From the NCBI GenBank assembly GCA_017744495.1, contig JAGIBE010000022.1, positions 1-48,598 of the forward strand: DNA of 48,598 bases, written 5' to 3'. The position numbers and the translations under genes are program-made. The stretch is from Caulobacter sp. (GTDB lineage: Bacteria > Pseudomonadota > Alphaproteobacteria > Caulobacterales > Caulobacteraceae). This document shows positions 30,934 to 39,054 of the stretch, piece after piece (the stretch's first letter is position 1; every line of letters starts with the position of its first letter). The notes under the pieces are model-generated. The model was not told the DNA's origin. It saw nothing but the letters and a program-made list of their open reading frames with translations, and searched no databases.

Positions 30934-32742
30934 CTACTCCTTCTTCGCCGGCTTGGCGGCTTCGGCCTTCTTCGCCTCTTCGGCTTTCTTGGCTTCCGCG
31001 GCTTTTTGGGCGTCGTCGGCCTTCTTCCAGGCCGCGTACTCTTCCAGATAGGGCTGGCGACGCAGGATCTTGGACGCCGGATCGACGATCACCGGCACTG
31101 TGTCGCCCACCTTGATGCGGCCGGTGTTGTCGGCCATCGGCGCGGTGACGATCTTGTCGCCGACCTTGACCTCGACCGGCATCGGGAAGGCTTTGCCCGA
31201 TGGCGTCTTCCAGCTCAGCACCAGGTCATCGCCGTCACGCGTGGTCAGCAGCTCGGGTAGCTTGGCCTGATAGAAGTAGGCGTCGAAGAACCACTGGTAG
31301 TCCTTGCCCGTCACGTCGTTGACGATCTTGATGAAGTCCTTGGTCGTGGCGTAGCGCGGCGCGAAGTTGCCGGGCTTGGGATCAGGGCGGCCGTAGACCA
31401 GGGTGCGCACCGACTTGAAGAACGCCTCGTCGCCGATCGTGGCGCGCAAGGTGTGCATGATGTTCGAGCCCTTGGCGTAGATGTCGTTCGCCGGGCCGCC
31501 TTCGGGCTTATAGACCTGATCCTCGGTCATCACCTTGTCGGAGACGATCGGATAGGCGTTCTTGGTCTGCACGCGCTGGGCGTTCAGGCGGGTCATGTAT
31601 TCCATGTCGCCGTGCAGCCATTGCGAGAACAGGGGCTGCATATAGCTGCCCAAGCCCTCGTGGATCCACATGTCGTCCCAGTCGACATTGGTCACCTGGT
31701 TGCCGAACCATTCGTGCGACAGCTCGTGTTGGAACAGCCAGTCGTAGCCGTAGACGTCCTTGCGGTATTCATTGCCGTAGGCGTTCATGGTCTGGTGTTC
31801 CATGCCCAGGTGCGGGGTCTCGACGACCCCCAGCTTCTCGGACCGGAACGGGTAGGGGCCGATCATCTGCTCGAAGAAGTCGAGCGTGGTCGGAAACTCG
31901 GCGAACAGGGCCTTGGCCTTCGCCGGATCGTCGTTCTTCAGGTACCAGTACTCGATCGGGAAGCTGTCGCCGAAGCGGCTCTTGTAGCTGGCCTCGAGTT
32001 TGTCATACGGACCGACATTGACCGCGATGGCGTAGGTGTCGGGCTGCTTCTGGCGCCAGTGGAAGGTGCGCCAACCGTCCTTCTCCTGCACGTCCACCAG
32101 CACGCCGCCGGCGGGGGCCGACAGCGGCGCGGGCACGGTGACGTAGAAGTCGACCAGCAGCGGCTCGCCGGTCGGGAAGTCGATACACGGCCAGAACAGG
32201 TCGCAGCCGTCGCCCTGCACGGCGCTGGCGATCCAGGGCTCGCCGGTCGGGGTGGTCTTCCAGACGAAGCCGCCGTCCCACGGCGCCTTCTCGGCCTCGT
32301 GCGGCTGGCCGGCGTACCGGATCTGGACCGTCGTCTTGGCTCCCGGTTGGATCGGAACGGGAAGGTTGATCGTCAGCCGGCCTTCGGGATTGGTCCAGGT
32401 CGCGGGCTTGCCGTCGACCAACAGGGCGCTGACTTTGAAGTTCTTGTCGAAGTCCAGGACGATGCGGGGCAGGGCGCTCTTGGTGGCCAGCGTCAGGGTG
32501 GCGTCACCCTCGACCGACTTGGTCCGCGGGATCACCTTCAGCTTCAGGTCCACATGCTCGATCGTCACCGCGGCCTCTTCGGCGGGCATCTGGCCGCCGG
32601 TGTTGAGGGTCAGGGCGGTGGTCGGCGTCGGCTTGGGCGGATTGACGGGTTTGGCGGGCGTCGCGGCGTGGGCGGCGTTGGTCAGGGCCAGCAGCGAGAC
32701 GGCGCAAAGGGCCGCGGCCCGGCGGTGGAACTGGATAGGCAA
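30934..32742 (-). CDS. Exported M1-family zinc aminopeptidase
   Basis: 602 aa. The zinc site HELSH (His339, Glu340, His343) with Glu 18 residues on (WIHEGLGSY) defines family M1. The substrate-recognition motif appears as GMEHQTM instead of the common GAMEN. A signal peptide (HRRAAALCAVSLLALTNAAHA) places it in the periplasm. TTG at 32742 is chosen because GGGGAG lies just upstream and it starts the signal peptide; a GTG at 32799 is the alternative. The last about 25 residues are a Lys/Ala/Glu-rich tail (KKAEEAKKAEAAKPAKKE). It trims N-terminal residues from peptides. Confidence 0.92.
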   Translation of the reverse strand: MPIQFHRRAAALCAVSLLALTNAAHAATPAKPVNPPKPTPTTALTLNTGGQMPAEEAAVTIEHVDLKLKVIPRTKSVEGDATLTLATKSALPRIVLDFDKNFKVSALLVDGKPATWTNPEGRLTINLPVPIQPGAKTTVQIRYAGQPHEAEKAPWDGGFVWKTTPTGEPWIASAVQGDGCDLFWPCIDFPTGEPLLVDFYVTVPAPLSAPAGGVLVDVQEKDGWRTFHWRQKQPDTYAIAVNVGPYDKLEASYKSRFGDSFPIEYWYLKNDDPAKAKALFAEFPTTLDFFEQMIGPYPFRSEKLGVVETPHLGMEHQTMNAYGNEYRKDVYGYDWLFQHELSHEWFGNQVTNVDWDDMWIHEGLGSYMQPLFSQWLHGDMEYMTRLNAQRVQTKNAYPIVSDKVMTEDQVYKPEGGPANDIYAKGSNIMHTLRATIGDEAFFKSVRTLVYGRPDPKPGNFAPRYATTKDFIKIVNDVTGKDYQWFFDAYFYQAKLPELLTTRDGDDLVLSWKTPSGKAFPMPVEVKVGDKIVTAPMADNTGRIKVGDTVPVIVDPASKILRRQPYLEEYAAWKKADDAQKAAEAKKAEEAKKAEAAKPAKKE

Positions 32743-32854
32743 GCGAAACTCCCCTCGCGACGCGATTTTCCGGCGACATGGGTAAGCTCGGCCGCCCACC
32801 GCGCCAAGCGTGAAGTTTCAGGGACGGTTCTTCCGGCGTTTCGGAGAACGCGGG

Positions 32855-33415
32855 TCAGATCTTCTCGCTGATCTTGATCGCGGCGCGGCAGCCGGCGCGG
32901 ATCACCGCCGACAGCAGCGGATAGGCCGGAGCCTCAAGGGCGCCTTCGCCGATGGCGATGTCCTTGTGGTGCAGCTCGTCGTCGCGGAACTGGCTGAGCT
33001 CGGCGGCCAGGGTCGGGTCGCGCGTCTCCAACTCGGCGATCTGGCCGGCATAGTGCTGCTCGATCACCGTCTCGACGGCCTCGGTGCAGGCGTGGGCGGC
33101 CTTTTCCCCCAGCAGGGCCGTGCCCGCGCCCAGAGCGAAGGCGGCCGCGCGCCAGATCGGCGACATCAGGGTGGGGCGCACTTCCCGCTCGCCCAGCAGC
33201 TCGTTGAAGCGGGTCAGATGGACCTGTTCGTGGCCCTCCATCTCCTGCAACTGGTCGGCGATCCGGTCACGGCCCGGGGCGTTGCGCATTACCGCCTGCT
33301 GGCCGCGATAGATGTGGACGGCCGCCAGCTCGCCGGCCTGGTCGACCCGCAGGATCTCGGCCAGGCGCGCCTTCTGGGCGCCCGCGCCGGGACGGGGAGG
33401 GACGGGCTGGCTCAT
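32855..33415 (-). CDS. coq7: Demethoxyubiquinone hydroxylase (Coq7)
   Basis: A 186-aa di-iron monooxygenase that hydroxylates demethoxyubiquinol late in ubiquinone synthesis. Two internally related four-helix halves show the ligands: RVDQAGELAAVHIYRG, LQEMEGHEQVH, VETVIEQHYAGQI and FRDDELHHKDIA. It is the last gene of a three-gene unit; the start lies one base after the dsbB stop, so translation is coupled. A link between quinone synthesis and DsbB is sensible, since DsbB passes electrons to ubiquinone. Confidence 0.95.
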   Translation of the reverse strand: MSQPVPPRPGAGAQKARLAEILRVDQAGELAAVHIYRGQQAVMRNAPGRDRIADQLQEMEGHEQVHLTRFNELLGEREVRPTLMSPIWRAAAFALGAGTALLGEKAAHACTEAVETVIEQHYAGQIAELETRDPTLAAELSQFRDDELHHKDIAIGEGALEAPAYPLLSAVIRAGCRAAIKISEKI

Positions 33416-33416
33416 C

Positions 33417-33989
33417 TCAGGCGGCTTTCCGCAGACCGGCGAAGAACGAGGCGATCGCCAGGCCCAGCGAGATCAGGGCGTTCCAGCCGGCCATCGACAG
33501 GCCCAGGAAGATCCAGACGGCCTTGTCGCACGACGGGGCGGCGACCTTGGCGCCCTTCAGCAGGGCGGCCAGATCGCCGGCGGTGGCCTTGGCCCCCGCG
33601 GCGGCGCAGGCGGCGGGGCCGGGCCAGAACTTCCATTCCGCGCCGGCATGATAGACGGCCACGCCCGCGCCGTAGAGGAAGCCCAGCCCGATCAGCAGCA
33701 TCAGCGGTTTGCGCACCCGGTCGGCCCAGGGCGTACGCGACAGGACCACGGCGACCAGCGCGATCGTGCCGGTGACCCAGTAGACCTCGCGCTGCTTGAG
33801 GCACAACAGGCACGGCGCCAGCTTGCCGAAGGTCTCGAACGCATGAGCCGCGCCCAGCATGAGGGCGCAGGCCAGGAGGGCCACGACGGCCCACTGCTCG
33901 GCGATCAGATTCAGCGGTCGGCGCGTCGCCGGGACAGTGCCCGTGGCGCGGATCTGGACCACCTTGTCGTCGACGTTCTCGATCGTCAT
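33417..33989 (-). CDS. dsbB: Disulfide bond formation protein B
   Basis: 190 aa with four membrane helices. The first periplasmic cysteine pair is C-x2-C in KLAPCLLCLKQREVYW, which carries the invariant Arg-Glu region that contacts quinone. The second pair is in the later periplasmic loop (PAACAAAG and APSCDKAVW). DsbB reoxidises DsbA and passes electrons to ubiquinone. The start at 33989 overlaps the upstream gene's stop in an ATGA; an ATG at 33998 is also possible. It is followed directly by coq7. Confidence 0.93.
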   Translation of the reverse strand: MTIENVDDKVVQIRATGTVPATRRPLNLIAEQWAVVALLACALMLGAAHAFETFGKLAPCLLCLKQREVYWVTGTIALVAVVLSRTPWADRVRKPLMLLIGLGFLYGAGVAVYHAGAEWKFWPGPAACAAAGAKATAGDLAALLKGAKVAAPSCDKAVWIFLGLSMAGWNALISLGLAIASFFAGLRKAA

Positions 33990-34591
33990 CCCGCGCATGC
34001 TCCGCCACTGCTTCCGCCCAAGAAGTGGCTCGCCCCGAGGCCGATGACAAGCAGGGCGATCAGGATGCCGGCGAACAGGGCCAGGCGGCGCTCGATCACC
34101 GGCATCATGGCCGGGCCGAATTTCTTGATCACGAAGGCCACCAGGAAGAAGCGCATGCCGCGCGTGAACACGCACGCCGCGACGAAGATCGGCAGGCTGA
34201 ACTTCAGCAGGCCCGAGGTGATGGTGATCAGCTTGAACGGGATCGGTGTGAAGCCCTTGATGATGATCACCCACGAACCGTAGCGGTCGTACCAGCATTC
34301 GGAATCGCGCAGGGCGTTGGGCTTGCCCAGCACCGCCAGCAGATGCTGGGCCGCTTCGTGGAAGAAGTAGCCGATCGCGTAGCCCAGTAGAGCGCCCAGC
34401 ACCGAGGCCAGGGTGCACAGCGCCGCGTAGCGCCAGGCCTTCTCCGGCTTGGCCAGCACCATCGGGGCCAGCATGATGTCGGGCGGGACGGGAAAGAACG
34501 AGCTTTCGGCGAACGAGACGGCGAACAGGCTGGCGGGGGCATGGCGGGAGGCGGCCAGGCCCATGACCCAGTCGTAGAGGCGACGCAGCAT
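33986..34591 (-). CDS. YqaA-like VTT/SNARE-associated (DedA superfamily) membrane protein
   Basis: 201 aa with four or five helices. The segment SFAESSFFPVPPDIMLAPMV, the re-entrant GYAIGYFF and SWVIIIKGFTPIPFKLITIT match the YqaA branch of DedA/VTT proteins. These are thought to act in lipid flipping or membrane homeostasis. It is the first gene of the unit with dsbB and coq7. The ATG at 34591 fits the family length. Confidence 0.88.
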   Translation of the reverse strand: MLRRLYDWVMGLAASRHAPASLFAVSFAESSFFPVPPDIMLAPMVLAKPEKAWRYAALCTLASVLGALLGYAIGYFFHEAAQHLLAVLGKPNALRDSECWYDRYGSWVIIIKGFTPIPFKLITITSGLLKFSLPIFVAACVFTRGMRFFLVAFVIKKFGPAMMPVIERRLALFAGILIALLVIGLGASHFLGGSSGGACAG

Positions 34592-34751
34592 GCGGACTCC
34601 GAAAAGAGGACCCGCCGTAGCTAGCAGGCGACCATGACCTTGTCGCGGCGCTTCGCGAGATCGGATGCAATCCTATTGGAATTGCGGTCCCAGGTGGCTA
34701 TCACGCCCGTTCGACGGCGCAAGCTGTCCAAATTCTTCGAAAGACGATCCC

Positions 34752-35003
34752 ATGAGCGACACGCTTCCCGACCGCCTGGCCATCAATCCCGCCAGCCCCT
34801 ACCACGACGCCGACGCCTTGGAGCGCGGCGTGGGCATCGTGTTCAACGGCGTCGAGAAGACGAATGTCGATGAGTACTGCGTCAGCGAGGGCTGGATCCG
34901 TGTCACCGCCGGCAAGGCCGTGGACCGCAAGGGCAATCCGATGACCATCAAGCTGCAGGGCAAGGTCGAGCCCTACTGGCGCAACGACAACGCCGAAGGC
35001 TGA
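34752..35003 (+). CDS. DUF3297 family protein, 83 aa
   Basis: A short conserved soluble protein. The centre (GVGIVFNGVEKTNVDEYCV, SEGWIRVTAGKAVDRKGNP) and the end MTIKLQGKVEPYWRN correspond to DUF3297, whose function is unknown. The N-terminus resembles a mobile polar tail (DTLPDRLAINPASPYHDADA). The ATG at 34752 has only a weak site. Another hypothetical gene starts five bases after its stop, so they form a probable pair. Confidence 0.83.
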   Translation: MSDTLPDRLAINPASPYHDADALERGVGIVFNGVEKTNVDEYCVSEGWIRVTAGKAVDRKGNPMTIKLQGKVEPYWRNDNAEG

Positions 35004-35008
35004 CGCTG

Positions 35009-35431
35009 ATGGCCCCGCGCCGCCTGATCGATCTGCCCGGCTTCGCCGACCTGGAGACCCGGGCGCTGATGAAGCCGTCGTTCGCCGATCCGGAGGCGCG
35101 GGCCCAGTTCCCCGAGATCGACCAGCTGGCGCGCGACACCTTCGGCCTGACGGCCGACGAGGCGGCGCTGATCCCCGATCCGCCGGGCTGGGACGGCATC
35201 GACGTCAAGTCGATGTGCGACCAGGCCGACGCGTTCGAGAAGGAAGGCTGGGACGTCACCGACGACAAGCGCCGGCCGCTACGCATCTTGGGCCACTTCA
35301 GCCATCCGCTGTGGCTGGCCCTGCGCGGCGTCGCGGGCCACCTGCCGTTCGAGCCGGAACCCGACGAGCGCGACGTATCGGGTTCGTCCCTGGCGGCCGA
35401 GGCGGCCAAGTTCCGGCGGGATAAGCGCTAG
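35009..35431 (+). CDS. Hypothetical protein, 140 aa
   Basis: A soluble acidic protein with no recognised domain. Notable pieces are FPEIDQLARDTFGLTADEAA, WDGIDVKSMCDQADAFEKE and ILGHFSHPLWLALRGVAGHL. It starts five bases after the DUF3297 stop, implying one transcript. It ends in a CTAG (35428-35431) shared with the stop of the convergent DUF3606 gene. Confidence 0.65.
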   Translation: MAPRRLIDLPGFADLETRALMKPSFADPEARAQFPEIDQLARDTFGLTADEAALIPDPPGWDGIDVKSMCDQADAFEKEGWDVTDDKRRPLRILGHFSHPLWLALRGVAGHLPFEPEPDERDVSGSSLAAEAAKFRRDKR

Positions 35432-35610
35432 CGCTTCTTGCCCAACTCGGCGCCGATGTCCTTGATCGAATTGCCGACTTTGCGGTGGGCGGCCACCAGT
35501 TGGTCTTTGGTCACGCCCCAGCGCTTCATCCAGTATTCGACCTGATGGCGCTCGCGTGGATCCAGGCGGTCCTCGTCGCGGAAGTCGCGCTTGCCCTTGG
35601 GAACGCCCAT
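35428..35610 (-). CDS. DUF3606 family protein, 60 aa
   Basis: A small, very basic protein. The core (DPRERHQVEYWMKRWGVTKD, QLVAAHRKVGNSIKDIGAEL) is a DUF3606 domain, a three-helix unit of unknown function. The preserved Tyr-Trp and the Val-Gly-Asn/Thr-Ser turn are typical. ATG at 35610 begins with MGVPKGKRDF. It is probably a single-gene unit. Its stop codon shares CTAG with the convergent gene. Confidence 0.82.
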   Translation of the reverse strand: MGVPKGKRDFRDEDRLDPRERHQVEYWMKRWGVTKDQLVAAHRKVGNSIKDIGAELGKKR

Positions 35611-35694
35611 GTTCGTCTCCTTCGCTACGCCTAGCGGCCTATCCCGCGCGGCGAGCGTTGTCGAGGCGAGGAACAGAACACCGAAAGGCTCCGC

Positions 35695-35961
35695 ATGAGC
35701 GACCCCGACCTCGAATCCATGGCCCAGGACGAGCTGTCCCGCGCTATGACCCTGACCTGGCGCGACCTGAACAAGGTGATTCCCTGGGGCGACACCTTCG
35801 AGGGCATCTCGCCGGCGGGGCGCAATGTCGAGGTCGAGCGCAATTATCTGTGGGCCGATCAGCCCGGCGGCGACATCCTGTGCGAAGTCGCCGTCTATGG
35901 CGGCCCTAGCCGCTACGACCAGGGCGCCAAGGCGCGAGGGACGATTTCCAGGCAGGCGTGA
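35695..35961 (+). CDS. Hypothetical protein, 88 aa
   Basis: A short soluble protein (MAQDELSRAMTLTWRDLNKV, then IPWGDTFEGISPAGRNVEVE) that looks globular and ends in a basic tail. No family recognised. The stop codon lies inside the left arm of the hairpin element at 35956-35998, so the repeat may also serve as its transcript end. The start follows CCGAAAGGCTCCGC; AAAGG is a fair ribosome site. Confidence 0.6.
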   Translation: MSDPDLESMAQDELSRAMTLTWRDLNKVIPWGDTFEGISPAGRNVEVERNYLWADQPGGDILCEVAVYGGPSRYDQGAKARGTISRQA

Positions 35962-35998
35962 CGGCCGAAAGTGTGAGCGGTTTCGGCGACCGTCACGC
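35956..35998. repeat. Hairpin element, family E copy 1
   Basis: The arms GCGTGACGG (35956-35964) and CCGTCACGC (35990-35998) are perfectly complementary and enclose a core with CCGAAAGTG (35965-35973) and CGGTTTCGGCG (35978-35988), whose CCGAAA and TTTCGG also pair. The same core with different arms is at 41844-41893. Confidence 0.8.
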
Positions 35999-36097
35999 GC
36001 CCAAAAAGGAGTCCTTCCAGATAACCTTGGTCGTGCAAGCGGAGCCGTGATGCGTTAACCATGTGACTCCTACTTGTCTGTTGCTGGAGGGGGTCCG

Positions 36098-36859
36098 GTG
36101 TACCAGTCAGAGTTTCCCGTCGATACGCCGGTTCCGATCTTCGATCCCACCCTGCTGGCGGGCATCGCGCTGGTCGTGGCGGCGGTGGCGATCCTGGCCT
36201 ACTTCATCGGCAAGCACATCGGCGGACGCGGGCGCGACGAGCGCTGGCGCGAGGCCCCCAAGACCATCCACGAGGCGATCAAGGCCAAGTGCGTGGCGGC
36301 CACCAGCGCTCCGTCGGGCGAGCTGCTCTACAAGGCCCAGGACCTGGTCGAGGAGGTGCAACGCCGGATCGGTCCGGTTCTGGCGTTCGGCGGTCCCTGC
36401 GCCAAGGCGTTGAAGGGCGTCACCGAGGCGCTCAAGGGCGAGCCGCCCGAAGAAAAGCCCAAGGAGAAGGACAAGGCCAAGGGCGGCCATGGGGGCGCGC
36501 ACGGCAAGAAGGACGACAAGCATGGCCACGATGACGGCCACGGCGCCCACGGCCACAAGCCGGAGACCGAGCTGGAATTGGCCGCGGCCAATGTCACGAT
36601 CCTGGGCGGCCAGACCCTGGTCCTGACGGCCTACCGCCCCGAGCCCGACCACGGCCATGAACACGACGAGCACGAGGACGAAGAGCCGAAGGTGCTTGAC
36701 CACAAGGACTATTCTCGCCAAGTCCGCATGGCTGTTGTGGAATTTTCCGACTTCTGGAGCCGAGGCGATTGTCTCAACGAACTTCAACGCTGCCAGGCGG
36801 CGCTGACCAAGACCGAGCCGTTCCAGAAGCCCGGGCACAAGGGCGGGGAGGAGCACTGA
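36098..36859 (+). CDS. Histidine-rich membrane-anchored protein of unknown function
   Basis: 253 aa from the GTG at 36098, chosen for GGAGG seven bases upstream. One membrane helix lies near the N-terminus (LAGIALVVAAVAILAYFIG, about 12-35). A helical soluble part follows (KTIHEAIKAKCVAATSAPSG, YKAQDLVEEVQRRIGPVLAF), then a Lys/Glu/Pro stretch. Two His/Asp-rich clusters (HGKKDDKHGHDDGHGAHGHK and HGHEHDEHEDEE) flank a strand-like segment. The C-terminus has two cysteines (GDCLNELQRCQ). The clusters suggest Zn, Ni or Co binding, but no transporter is adjacent. No family recognised. Confidence 0.72.
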   Translation: MYQSEFPVDTPVPIFDPTLLAGIALVVAAVAILAYFIGKHIGGRGRDERWREAPKTIHEAIKAKCVAATSAPSGELLYKAQDLVEEVQRRIGPVLAFGGPCAKALKGVTEALKGEPPEEKPKEKDKAKGGHGGAHGKKDDKHGHDDGHGAHGHKPETELELAAANVTILGGQTLVLTAYRPEPDHGHEHDEHEDEEPKVLDHKDYSRQVRMAVVEFSDFWSRGDCLNELQRCQAALTKTEPFQKPGHKGGEEH

Positions 36860-37058
36860 CCCTTCCGCCTCGGTTCCGGCGGGCGCCCCTTGGATGGGCG
36901 TTTGAACAGGCGAATGCACAACCGCCAAGCGAAATCTCCGCTTTCCTGTCCTCCGACTTGACCGTGATTGAGCGGGGCCGTCGCGCCGCGCCAGATCGGG
37001 ACCTGTCGACGCGAGCGACCGCCAGAGTCGCGGGCGTGTGGAGGACGAAAGGAAGGCC

Positions 37059-37580
37059 ATGGCCGCGACGGTCTCACTCATGACTCAGATTCCCCCCGAA
37101 GGCGCTCCCGACCACGTCTCGCTGGCGGACTACCTGCCTTATCAGCTGGTCGTCGCCGCCAACGCCGTGACGCGCCTGGTGTCCCGCGCCTACGAGGACC
37201 GCTTCGGCCTCAGCATCCCGCAATGGCGGCTGATGTCGGTGCTGGCCGAGGGCGCGCTGACCCAGCAGGCGGCCGTCGTGCGCACGGCCATGGACAAGGT
37301 GCGCGTCAGCCGCGCCGCCCAGGACCTGGTCGAGCGCCGTCTGGCCGTGCGGATCAGCAACCGCGTGGACCGGCGCTCGCACAGCCTGGAGCTCACCGCC
37401 GCCGGCCGTCGCCTGTTCGCCGAGATCGTGCCCCTTGCCCGCGCCTACGAGGCCGCATTGCTGGCCGGCCTGCAGCCCAGCGAGGTGACTACGCTCAAAC
37501 GCCTTCTGGGCCAGCTGGAAACCGCCGCAGGCGCCCTCTACGGGGCGGACATCGTCGCCAACTCGGCTCGCGCCGAATAG
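37059..37580 (+). CDS. MarR-family transcriptional regulator
   Basis: 173 aa. The winged-helix core has FGLSIPQWRLMSVLAEGALT, the recognition region VRTAMDKVRVSRAAQDLVER and a wing with RISNRVDRRSHSLELTAAG, the usual MarR D-R-R-S signature. MarR dimers generally repress linked genes and release DNA on binding small phenolics or oxidants; the target here is not evident. ATG at 37059 follows AAAGGAAGG. The 3' end overlaps the convergent peptidase gene by 43 bases. Confidence 0.88.
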   Translation: MAATVSLMTQIPPEGAPDHVSLADYLPYQLVVAANAVTRLVSRAYEDRFGLSIPQWRLMSVLAEGALTQQAAVVRTAMDKVRVSRAAQDLVERRLAVRISNRVDRRSHSLELTAAGRRLFAEIVPLARAYEAALLAGLQPSEVTTLKRLLGQLETAAGALYGADIVANSARAE

Positions 37581-38575
37581 ACCCCACGCGCGATAGCCCG
37601 GGCCAGGGTGTCGGCGGCCGCCGAGCCCAGGCGGGCGATCGTCAGGGATCGGAGCGGCCCTTCGCCGATCTCGACCGCGCCGCCAAGGCCTCCCGGCGAC
37701 AGGGCGAAGACCACGTCGCCATCGAAGGGCGTGTGAACGGGGCGGATGGCGCGGGCCAGGCCGTCCTGGGCCATCATCGCCAGCCGGGTGGCCTCGGCGG
37801 TGGTCAGGGCGGCGGTGGTCGCCACCACGGCCAGGGTGGTGTTGGCGCCCTGATGGAACCGGCCCAGGGCCGCCAGCTTGGTGTCGTCGGGCACGGGTTC
37901 GACCGCCGGGACCGAAGCGCCGGAGCGAGCGCCGCCGAACTCGCCGTCGATCTCGAACGGCCAGGCCCAGAACGTCTCGCCATCGGGCATGAGGACCGAC
38001 CCCACCGGATTGACCGCGACCAGCGCCCCGACCACCAGGCCGTCGCCCAGGTCCAGCGAGGCCGAGCCGATCCCGCCCTTGGCCACCCCGGCCATGGCCC
38101 CGCGTCCGGCCCCGATCGAGCCCAGGGCGAAGTCCTCGCCCGCCGCCGCCACGGCCGCCAGGCCCAGGGCGCGGTAGGGCGGTTCGAGCCCCCAAGCCTT
38201 GTCGCCGCCGTTCGCCAAGTCGTGCAGCACCGCGCCGGGCACGATGGGGATCGCGGGCAGATCGGGCGTGCGCCGTAGGCCATGGCCGGCCGCAGACAGG
38301 GCCGCCGTCACGCCGTCCGCCGCCGCCAGGCCGAACACCGACCCGCCCGACAGGACGATGGCGTGGGCCCGGCTGAAATTGTTCTCGGGCCGCAGCACAT
38401 CGCTCTCGCGGATGCCGGGACCGCCGCCGCGCACGTCCACCGCGCCCACCCAGCCCTCGGGGCAGAGCAGGGCGGTCACGCCGCTGCGCACGGCCTCGTC
38501 CGTGGCGTGACCGACAGCCAGGCCCGGCACGTCGGTGATCAGATTGCGGAGACCGGGGCGGGGAGGATGGGGCAA
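37538..38575 (-). CDS. P1/S58 (DmpA-type) N-terminal-nucleophile peptidase
   Basis: 345 aa. The family pattern is clear: LRNLITDVPGLAVGHATDEA at the start, VDVRGGGPGIRES, AHAIVLSGGSVFGLAAADGV, and the self-cleavage region GANTTLAVVATTAALT. There the chain is expected to split before a Thr, which becomes the N-terminal nucleophile. Members are beta-peptidyl or D-aminopeptidases. The start is a TTG at 38575 with AGGAGA just upstream. The last 14 codons overlap the convergent MarR gene, an unusually long 3' overlap. Confidence 0.87.
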   Translation of the reverse strand: MPHPPRPGLRNLITDVPGLAVGHATDEAVRSGVTALLCPEGWVGAVDVRGGGPGIRESDVLRPENNFSRAHAIVLSGGSVFGLAAADGVTAALSAAGHGLRRTPDLPAIPIVPGAVLHDLANGGDKAWGLEPPYRALGLAAVAAAGEDFALGSIGAGRGAMAGVAKGGIGSASLDLGDGLVVGALVAVNPVGSVLMPDGETFWAWPFEIDGEFGGARSGASVPAVEPVPDDTKLAALGRFHQGANTTLAVVATTAALTTAEATRLAMMAQDGLARAIRPVHTPFDGDVVFALSPGGLGGAVEIGEGPLRSLTIARLGSAAADTLARAIARGVYSARAELATMSAP

Positions 38576-38729
38576 GACGACTCTCCTGCGGGCGAGGGAC
38601 CATCGGCCGGATGGGGGCCCAAGGAAAGCATTCTGCAAAGCGTCCAAAGGAAAGCGATCTCGTGGCTGGAACTTCCGATGCGGCTTTGCTAGACAAGCCT
38701 CCCTTCGCCGACCCAGGTCGGACCGAAGC

Positions 38730-38814
38730 GCGGGCGTGGTGAAACTGGTAGACGCGCCGGACTCAAAATCCGGTTCCGAAAGGAGTGTCGGTTCGACCCC
38801 GACCGCCCGCACCA
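38730..38814 (+). tRNA. tRNA-Leu (anticodon CAA), CCA encoded
   Basis: An 85-base class II tRNA. The acceptor stem GCGGGCG pairs with CGCCCGC, followed by A and an encoded CCA. The anticodon stem CCGGA/TCCGG closes the loop CTCAAAA, giving anticodon CAA (reads UUG). A variable arm (TTCCGAAAGGAG) and T-arm GTCGG-TTCGACC-CCGAC follow. TTG codons are used as start codons often here, but this tRNA serves internal UUG leucines only. Confidence 0.96.
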
Positions 38815-38821
38815 ACCTCTT

Positions 38822-39013
38822 CTAATCGATGTCGGAACGCTTTTCGCCCCTTCGCCCGCGTCGGGTGGGCAGGCGTGTGCTGACCGCCAGGGCCACGGTC
38901 GCGACGCCCAGCAGGGCCAGGGTCGCCCAGTCCAGGGCCAGACCGGCGGCGGCGAGCGGCGCCCGCAAGGGGCGTCGGGCTTTCGATGGCTTTTCGCGAG
39001 GCGTCCTGGCCAT
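38822..39013 (-). CDS. Small single-helix membrane protein, 63 aa
   Basis: A very basic N-terminus (MARTPREKPSKARRPLRAPL) is followed by one hydrophobic helix (LALDWATLALLGVATVALAV) and a basic tail. G/C third-position bias is present but the ribosome site is weak. It lies 41 bases after the DNA ligase on the same strand and ends eight bases beyond the tRNA. It may be a real minor gene or chance; no family recognised. Confidence 0.45.
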   Translation of the reverse strand: MARTPREKPSKARRPLRAPLAAAGLALDWATLALLGVATVALAVSTRLPTRRGRRGEKRSDID

Positions 39014-39054
39014 GTCCGCTCAGCGCGCACCCGTCGCGCGGGTTCCGCCGGCGA

